Assembly: GCF_900108505.1 (NCBI RefSeq)
Contig: NZ_FNWU01000001.1
Coordinates: 884,725 to 948,724, forward strand
Reading direction: 5' to 3'
Length of the DNA: 64,000 nt
Origin: Halopenitus malekzadehii
Lineage (GTDB): Archaea > Halobacteriota > Halobacteria > Halobacteriales > Haloferacaceae
The position numbers and the translations under genes are program-made. Under the pieces are notes generated by a model. It ran no database searches, was not told where the DNA came from, and saw only the letters and a list, made by a program, of their open reading frames with translations. Position 1 is the stretch's first letter, and the number at the start of each line of letters is the position of its first letter. This document shows positions 58,720 through 64,000 of the stretch, one piece after another.

Positions 58720-59829
58720 TTACAAGTCGTAGACCTCGGTCGCGGTCTCGCCGTAGACGTTCCGGAGCGCCTGCCCGTCGAACTCCGACCGGAGGATGCG
58801 CAACAGCGCGTCGGTGTCGTCGAAGTCGAAGTGGGGGTAATCCGAGGAGAACATGAGGTTCTCGTCCCCGTCGAAGAGCCGCATCACCGCGTTGAGGTAC
58901 TGCGGGTCGTCGGCGCCCTCGACCGGCTGACTCGTGAGGTAGAACTGGTCGTCGAGGTACTCGCTGGGGAGCTTCTCGAGCATCGGGGCATCCCACTTCG
59001 CGCCCATATAGTCGTGGTCCATCCGGCGCATGAAGTAGGGATACCACCCGAGTCCGGACTCCTGCACCACGAACTCGAGGTCGGGGAAGCGCACGGGGAC
59101 GCCCTGGGTCAACATGTCCGCGAGATTCGTCTGGTGCATCATGTTGTGCGAGGTCACGTGCACCGGGAGTGCCCGTGACATCGACTTCCACGTCGACGGG
59201 AACCGGGTCATCATCGTCCCGCCGGCGTTGTGCATCTTGATCGGGAGCCCGGCGCGTTCGCAGGCCTCGTAGAGGGGGTAATACCGCTCGTTCCCGAGCG
59301 TGGGATCGACCGAGCCGCTCGGGATCATCACGGCGGCGATCCCGTCCTCGTCGGCGCGGCGATCGACCTCCTCGGCGGCCTTGACGGGCTTTTGGGGCGC
59401 GACGACTGCCGCCCCATAGATGCCCTCGTCCGTGTCCACGATCTCGTCGAGCAGCCAGTTGTTGTAGGCGGTCGCGAGCCCGGCGGCGAGGTCGTCGTGG
59501 TGGACCGCCCCCAGATAGAGGTTCTGGGTCGGCGTCGCGATCGCCGCATCCCAGCCGATGAACTCCTTGCCGGCGAGGACGTCCTCGCGCGTCCGAACCG
59601 TCTCGGAGTCGGCCTTCCCCATCGTCACCGAGTAGACCATTCCGGTGGCCGGGTAGACCCGGCCGAGGTAGCCGTAATCGTCGCCGCTAGCGGACGTGAG
59701 CATCTCGTCGAACGGGCTCTCGAGGTACGGGAAGATGTCCTCCTGCCGTTCAGTCAGGTGAAAGTCCGTGTCGACGATCGTCCCGAGATCGTCGAGCGAC
59801 CGGACCTGATCGGGTGTTGCCGAAGCCAT
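58720..59829 (-). CDS. ACMSD-type amidohydrolase (metal-dependent decarboxylase/hydrolase)
   Basis: This 369-residue amidohydrolase-superfamily protein of the ACMSD/gamma-resorcylate decarboxylase branch has a TDFHLTE metal motif (D22, H24), LPIKMHNAGG, VHVTSHNMMHQ and the Asp of FSSDYPHFDFDD. These enzymes usually decarboxylate or hydrolyse aromatic ring-cleavage products. The TATA element GTATAAATACG ends about 20-25 bp before the ATG at 59829, suggesting a leaderless start. It is divergent from an IclR regulator and forms an operon with the Rieske gene. Confidence 0.88.
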   Translation of the reverse strand: MASATPDQVRSLDDLGTIVDTDFHLTERQEDIFPYLESPFDEMLTSASGDDYGYLGRVYPATGMVYSVTMGKADSETVRTREDVLAGKEFIGWDAAIATPTQNLYLGAVHHDDLAAGLATAYNNWLLDEIVDTDEGIYGAAVVAPQKPVKAAEEVDRRADEDGIAAVMIPSGSVDPTLGNERYYPLYEACERAGLPIKMHNAGGTMMTRFPSTWKSMSRALPVHVTSHNMMHQTNLADMLTQGVPVRFPDLEFVVQESGLGWYPYFMRRMDHDYMGAKWDAPMLEKLPSEYLDDQFYLTSQPVEGADDPQYLNAVMRLFDGDENLMFSSDYPHFDFDDTDALLRILRSEFDGQALRNVYGETATEVYDL

Positions 59830-60107
59830 CGATCGATCCGTCGTCGGGGACGTATTTATACCCGGATCGGATTAGGGATCGAGAAACGCCGATCGAGGCT
59901 GTGAAACAGCCGAAATCGGGAGCTGATCGAATACTCAACCCCACGAACGGACCCGATGACCGGGCGAAAATCGCGAACGGGATTCCGTCCCGTTCGGCGA
60001 GAATCCATTCCGGCCGCCCTCGATCGTGTGTCCTCTTGAGAAACAGACTTGATTTTCGTTTCTCGATCCGAAATCTTTACTGATCCCGGACGACATACCT
60101 AATATCG
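59830..60107. other. Divergent promoter region of amidohydrolase and IclR genes
   Basis: This 278-bp gap has no ORF. It contains the amidohydrolase TATA box near 59850-59865 and an AT-rich run near 60050-60080 (TTTTCGTTTCTCGATCCGAAATC) upstream of the IclR start. Operator symmetry is not obvious to the eye. Confidence 0.45.
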
Positions 60108-60899
60108 ATGAACGAGTGGAAACCAGGCGGAGTAGGGCCCGAAAGCGATGGATCAACGATCGGGAGCATCGACACCTCGTTCGCCATCGTGACAGCCCTG
60201 CAGGACCTCGACGGCGCCGGCGTCACGGAGCTGGCCGACGCGACCGGGCTTTCGAAGAGCTCGGTCCACAAGCATCTCCGATCGTTGGCCAAACACGACT
60301 TCGTGACCAAGGACGGCGACGAGTACGCGCTCGGGCTTCGCTACCTCGATCTCGGCGCACACGTTCGATCACGAATACCCGGGTCGGCGCAGATCAAACA
60401 CAAACTCCGCGAGCTGGCGGACGAGACCGGCGAGAGCGCACAGTTCGCGGTCGAGGAGCGGGGCCACGCGGTGGTCGTGTACCGCGAGGTGAGCCACGGC
60501 GGCGTCTACTCGCGGGGCCGGGTCGGGCGCCGGTTCCATCCCCACCAGACCGCCGCCGGGAAGGCGATCCTCGCGCGCCGGTCCGACCAGTGGATCGCGG
60601 AGCTGATCGATCGCCGCGGGCTGCCGGCGGCGACGCCCCACACGATCACCGACCGCGAGGAGCTGTTCGAGGAGATCCGCGCGACACGCGAGCGCGGCGT
60701 CGCGCTCAACAGCGAGGAGAGCACCGAGGGCCTCCGCGCGGTCGCGGTTCCGGTGACCGATCCCGACGGCGACGTCCTCGGCGCCTTCGCGGTCGCGGGA
60801 CCGACCCACCGGATCAGCGGCGACCGGTTCGAGACCGACATCCCGGACCTCCTCCGGAGCGTCGTCAACGAGTTCGAGTTGAACCTGGCGCACTCGTGA
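60108..60899 (+). CDS. IclR-family transcriptional regulator (2nd)
   Basis: A 263-residue regulator with the HTH VTELADATGLSKSSVHKHLRSLAKHDFVT (residues 37-65) and the IclR effector domain (LRELADETGESAQFAVEERG; FHPHQTAAGKAILARR; GLRAVAVPVTDPDGDVLGAFAVAG). The HTH recognition part SKS-VHKHL is shared with the IclR at 47105-47866, so the two may bind similar sites. It most likely controls the divergent amidohydrolase-Rieske operon. Confidence 0.93.
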   Translation: MNEWKPGGVGPESDGSTIGSIDTSFAIVTALQDLDGAGVTELADATGLSKSSVHKHLRSLAKHDFVTKDGDEYALGLRYLDLGAHVRSRIPGSAQIKHKLRELADETGESAQFAVEERGHAVVVYREVSHGGVYSRGRVGRRFHPHQTAAGKAILARRSDQWIAELIDRRGLPAATPHTITDREELFEEIRATRERGVALNSEESTEGLRAVAVPVTDPDGDVLGAFAVAGPTHRISGDRFETDIPDLLRSVVNEFELNLAHS

Positions 60900-61218
60900 A
60901 TCCTGGGCATTTATATATTAAATTTTAGATACTTAGTATTATATTTGTATTACTTATGAACGTGGAACGCTCCACGACGTTTATTTTCCTCCTTTTCCAG
61001 CCGGATCATCCGTTTGAACGCCCTGCACATCCACCTTTTTCTTCGTCGGGTGTGCTCGCTTCGCTCGCACACCGCTCCTCGAAAAATCTGGACCAAAAAG
61101 TCCGACGTCGAGGTCAAAGGCCGAGACGTCGGTGAACCACTCACTCCGGTCGTGGATGCGTGGCGTCGATACCTGTCCCACCGATACTGATCGCTAAGTT
61201 GGTGTGTATAGCACCTGG
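60900..61218. other. Intergenic region with AT-rich island and hairpins
   Basis: The first 60 bp are AT-rich and contain TATATTTGTA (60940-60949), a motif also found near 46881. A hairpin-forming GTGTGCTCGCTTCGCTCGCACAC lies at about 61040-61062. The only open frame of any length (60981-61181, minus) has no coding character that I trust. Confidence 0.45.
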
Positions 61219-61686
61219 CTATGATTGATCGAGTCCACTCTGCACTGCTTCGCTTGATGGAAACTCGTCATAACAAGCAAGGTTCAATCGGACGTTAACA
61301 GGCGTCTCGTTCTCGATTTGTACGTAGATGGCGTCACCGGTGTACTCGCCGGAACAATCCAGCGTGTGCTGGCCGGTTGCTTTCAAGCCGTCACCGAACG
61401 ACGCTGTCACGTCGAGAGACGTATTAGTGGGCATCTCACCGAGCGCGATCTTCGTCTCGACTGTCACCCCTGCGTCGGGATCAGTCGCAGCAGCAACCTC
61501 CACATACTGGTGAACTATCTCCGTGCCGTCGGCTTCAATGCGAACATAGCCCTGATGATGTGAGTCAGAATAGTTGTTGACCGCGAGCAGAAGGGGCTGC
61601 TCCGGGTCGGAAAGAGCTGAACACCCGGCAAGCGCGGTGAGTCCGCCTGTACCTGCAAGGAGGAACTGCCGACGAGTGGGAACCAT
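61219..61686 (-). CDS. Tat lipoprotein, unknown function
   Basis: A 155-residue protein beginning VPTRRQFLLAGTGGLTALAGC, a twin-arginine signal with lipobox Cys. The mature part is a beta-sandwich-like domain (LLLAVNNYSDSHHQGYVRIEADG; IVHQYVEV; VTVETKIAL; TGDAIYVQIENETPVNVRLNL). A single domain of this size could be a ligand-binding or structural surface protein. The AT-content of its codons is higher than in neighbours. Confidence 0.8.
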   Translation of the reverse strand: MVPTRRQFLLAGTGGLTALAGCSALSDPEQPLLLAVNNYSDSHHQGYVRIEADGTEIVHQYVEVAAATDPDAGVTVETKIALGEMPTNTSLDVTASFGDGLKATGQHTLDCSGEYTGDAIYVQIENETPVNVRLNLACYDEFPSSEAVQSGLDQS

Positions 61687-61811
61687 ACACTTGTCTTTGC
61701 AGGTCAAGTTGGAATATGTTTCCCGGCACTGACACGTGGACACCCTCTCACCACCGACCCGCCGGTCGAGCGAATTCCTTTAACCGTTGCCGCCGAAACC
61801 GGTGATAACCG

Positions 61812-62600
61812 ATGGAACTGCTCGTCGTCGGCGCCGGGGAAATGGGGCGGTGGATCGCCGATACGGTGGCGTCCGCCGAGGCGATCACGGAGCCCGCCGT
61901 CTCGTTCACCGACCTCGACGTCGAACGCGCGCGTGATGCCGCGGCGGACCGCGACGCACGAGCCCTCGAGGCGTCCGCGGTGACGGCGACGGCGGACGGC
62001 TTCGAGGTGGTCTGTCTGGCCGTACCGATCTCCGCGGTCCCGGACGCCGTGGCGGCCTACGCCGACGTGGCCGAGGGCGCGATGATCGACGTCTCCGGCG
62101 CGATGGCGGAACCGATCGCGGCGATGCGTGACCACCTCGATCCGGACGTCGAACGCGCCAGCCTGCACCCGCTCTTCGCGCCGCCCCGCGTGCCGGGGAA
62201 CGTGGCGGCCGTCGTCGACCGGGACGGACCGCGCGTGACGGCGGTGCTCGAGGCGATCGAGGCGGGCGGAAACGACGTCTTCGAGACCACACCCGCGGAA
62301 CACGACGAGGCGATGGAGACCGTGCAGGCGGGCGCCCACGCCGCCATCCTGGCGTGGCGGCTGGCGGGCGCGGACGTCCGCGAGGAGTTCCACACCCCGG
62401 TCTCGGCCGGCCTCGAGGACCTCGCCGACACCGTCACCGAGGGCGCGCCCGAGGTCTACGCCGAGATCCAGCGCGCCTTTGACGGCGCCGACGACGTCGC
62501 CGATGCGGCGCGGGAGATCGCCGAGGCTGACGCGTCGGCGTTCGCCGAGCTGTACGAGCACGCCCGCGGTGAGGGAACCGAACGGGAGCGACACGAGTGA
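61812..62600 (+). CDS. tyrA: Prephenate dehydrogenase
   Basis: This 262-residue enzyme has an N-terminal NAD-binding fold (LLVVGAGEMGRWIADTV, residues 3-19) and the prephenate dehydrogenase pattern (AVPISAVPDAVAAY; MIDVSGAMAEPIAAM; SLHPLFAPPRVPGN). It oxidatively decarboxylates prephenate to 4-hydroxyphenylpyruvate in tyrosine synthesis. The GxGxxG motif is intact (GAGEMG). A TATA-like CCTTTAACCG lies about 30 bp before the ATG. It is single in this window. Confidence 0.9.
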   Translation: MELLVVGAGEMGRWIADTVASAEAITEPAVSFTDLDVERARDAAADRDARALEASAVTATADGFEVVCLAVPISAVPDAVAAYADVAEGAMIDVSGAMAEPIAAMRDHLDPDVERASLHPLFAPPRVPGNVAAVVDRDGPRVTAVLEAIEAGGNDVFETTPAEHDEAMETVQAGAHAAILAWRLAGADVREEFHTPVSAGLEDLADTVTEGAPEVYAEIQRAFDGADDVADAAREIAEADASAFAELYEHARGEGTERERHE

Positions 62601-62619
62601 TGAGGAGAAACCGATACCG

Positions 62620-64000
62620 ATGATCGACGAGCAGGCCGTCAGGGATAGTGCGAAGTACCTCCGGAACGTGCGCCCGATCGATCCCGGGGAGGTCGCCGAC
62701 TACGTCTCGGGCGGCGCACATCCGGCGGTGGTTCGGCAAACGCTGCGGGAGGCGTCCTACGACCTCGGGCTCCGCGAGCGCGAGGACGGGACGTTCGTCC
62801 CGGTCGATTCGGATCCGGTTCCGGATCCGGAATGGGGTCCCGAGGCGTTTCCGGAGCCGTACGCCCGCGCCCTCGAGGACGAGCTGGTCGGGGAGTACGG
62901 CGCGAACTGGCACGTCGGGGACGCCGGCGACGAGCTCCGGGCGGCGATCCGGCGGCTCAAACGCGACTACTACCACGAGAACCCGGTCGAGTACGACCGG
63001 ACCGCGGCGCTCGGGTACGCGATCTATCACCTCCCGGATTACTACGCCGTGATCGGGTACGTCCTGGCGGACCTGATCGAGAACGGCCTACTCGACCGGC
63101 GTCTGCGCGTCCTCGACGTCGGCGCGGGCGTGGGCGGTCCGGCGCTGGGACTCCACGACGTCCTTCCGGCGGACGCCGTCGTGGAGTACACCGCGATCGA
63201 GCCGAGCCCGGCCGCCGACGTTCTGGAGACGATGCTCGACGAAACGCGTCCGAGCTTCCGGTCGACGATCCGGCGTGAGACCGCCGAGTCATTCCTCGGA
63301 CTCGAGAGTGAGAAGAAGAAGAACGCGAGGGACAGGAACGGAGACGAGGCGGACCGAGCGGACACGGACCAGCACGCGAACGGGGACACCTATGACCTCG
63401 TCCTGTTCGGGAACGTCCTCTCGGAGCTTGCGGACCCGGTTGCCGTCGTGACGGCCGCCCTCGACGTCCTGGCGGACGACGGGTCGATCGTCGCACTCGC
63501 GCCAGCCGACCGGAACACCGCCACCGGGCTTCGGGAGATCGAACGCGCCGTCGTCGGCGAGTCGGCGGGCGATGAGGACGGCGCCGACGCGTCCCCGAAC
63601 CGGGACGTGACTGTCTACAGCCCGACGCTCCGCCTCTGGCCGGACGCGGAGCCGGACGACCGCGGCTGGTCCTTCGACGTTCGGCCCGACCTGGCGGTTC
63701 CGCCGTTCCAGGCCCGCCTCGACGAGGCAGCCGACCGCGGCCCCACGGACGAGCCGGGTGAGTTCGTCAACGTCGACGTCCAGTTCGCCGACGCGATCCT
63801 CCGCACCGACGGCACGCGCCGCGTCGACGTCCGCGCGGATCCCGAGCGACACCTCCGGATGGCCGACAGCGAGACACACGTCACCGACCGGGTCGACCTG
63901 CTGTGTGTCAAGCTGAGCCACGACCTCGCCGACGGCGGCAACCCCCTGTTCAAGGTGAGCGACGGTTCCGAAACCGTCGACCACTACGCGGTGTGTACGC
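62620..64000 (+). CDS. Rsm22-type SAM-dependent methyltransferase, truncated by window
   Basis: At least 460 residues are visible; the C-terminus lies beyond the right edge. The N-terminal half (YLRNVRPIDPGEVADYVSGGAHPAVVRQTLRE; YDRTAALGYAIYHLPDYYAVIGYVLADL) and the SAM site (VLDVGAGVGGPALGLHDVLP; FGNVLSELADP) match the small-subunit ribosome/Rsm22-like methyltransferase family. It has acidic insertions, for example at residues 228-250. It probably methylates ribosomal RNA or another RNP component. A four-Cys metal site usually found at the C-terminus is not visible here. Confidence 0.85.
   Translation, partial: MIDEQAVRDSAKYLRNVRPIDPGEVADYVSGGAHPAVVRQTLREASYDLGLREREDGTFVPVDSDPVPDPEWGPEAFPEPYARALEDELVGEYGANWHVGDAGDELRAAIRRLKRDYYHENPVEYDRTAALGYAIYHLPDYYAVIGYVLADLIENGLLDRRLRVLDVGAGVGGPALGLHDVLPADAVVEYTAIEPSPAADVLETMLDETRPSFRSTIRRETAESFLGLESEKKKNARDRNGDEADRADTDQHANGDTYDLVLFGNVLSELADPVAVVTAALDVLADDGSIVALAPADRNTATGLREIERAVVGESAGDEDGADASPNRDVTVYSPTLRLWPDAEPDDRGWSFDVRPDLAVPPFQARLDEAADRGPTDEPGEFVNVDVQFADAILRTDGTRRVDVRADPERHLRMADSETHVTDRVDLLCVKLSHDLADGGNPLFKVSDGSETVDHYAVCT

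Noticed and set aside
60981-61181. Possible 66-codon minus-strand gene, or an integrase fragment on the plus strand
   Set aside because: Amino-acid pattern is not convincing in any frame and contains sequences generated by a hairpin common in haloarchaeal intergenic DNA.

Overview
The window is chromosomal DNA from a haloarchaeon, probably in or near the Haloferacales/Halorubrum group; I cannot place the genus by eye. The evidence is very high GC, strongly acidic proteins, twin-arginine lipoproteins, leaderless genes with TATA/BRE promoters, and archaeal signature genes (TFS and TFE transcription factors, Trm56, ThiN-domain proteins, haloarchaeal small DUF proteins). One tRNA (Ala, GGC) was found. 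No rRNA, CRISPR array, intact insertion sequence or replication origin was found.

Layout. 1-3.6 kb: end of a receiver/PAS regulator, a cold-shock protein, a TFS paralogue, an antitoxin relic, two unknown proteins and tRNA-Ala. 3.7-9.1 kb: SRPBCC protein, then an iron-box-controlled ABC uptake operon with two binding proteins, permease and ATPase. 9.1-15.5 kb: small conserved proteins, a LEA/WHy protein, a nitrilase-family amidase and an aldehyde dehydrogenase. 15.5-17.9 kb: an HxlR regulator with DoxX, VOC and flavin-reductase proteins, resembling the bacterial CatR/CatDE quinone-defence module. 17.9-24.8 kb: DUF2797, SDR epimerase, Trm56, a catalytically degenerate M48-like protein, TFE with its DUF2110 and DUF5803-type neighbours, a 20-bp x 8 tandem array and a CinA-domain protein. 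24.8-31.5 kb: thiamine island (thiDN-thiR facing tenA and an SSS transporter), followed by an NRAMP-fold transporter that lacks the usual metal-site motifs, with a P-loop partner. Both transporters are immediately preceded by a tiny coupled ORF.

31.6-35.8 kb: small and membrane proteins, a lipoprotein, an LLM flavin oxidoreductase and an FMN-binding PNPOx-like protein. 35.9-47.9 kb: an aromatic-acid catabolic cluster containing an FAH-family hydrolase, an aryl-CoA ligase, gentisate 1,2-dioxygenase, an MBL hydrolase, a two-gene ADP-forming acyl-CoA synthetase, a DASS permease, an FAD monooxygenase and an IclR regulator. The set fits the CoA-dependent (NIH-shift) conversion of 4-hydroxybenzoate to gentisate, followed by ring cleavage to central metabolites. 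47.9-50.9 kb: znuABC-type metal uptake. 51-54.5 kb: two large Tat lipoproteins and an alpha/beta hydrolase. 54.6-57.8 kb: M20 peptidase and class III aminotransferase. 58.3-60.9 kb: Rieske protein and ACMSD-type amidohydrolase facing a second IclR regulator. 61-64 kb: lipoprotein, prephenate dehydrogenase and a truncated Rsm22-type methyltransferase.

The genes suggest an aerobic heterotroph that takes up aromatic acids and scarce metals. Control appears local, with palindromes next to several divergent promoters (thiamine, zinc, HxlR and IclR genes). AT-rich islands sharing a CAAATAT-containing motif recur between 35.9 and 61 kb.
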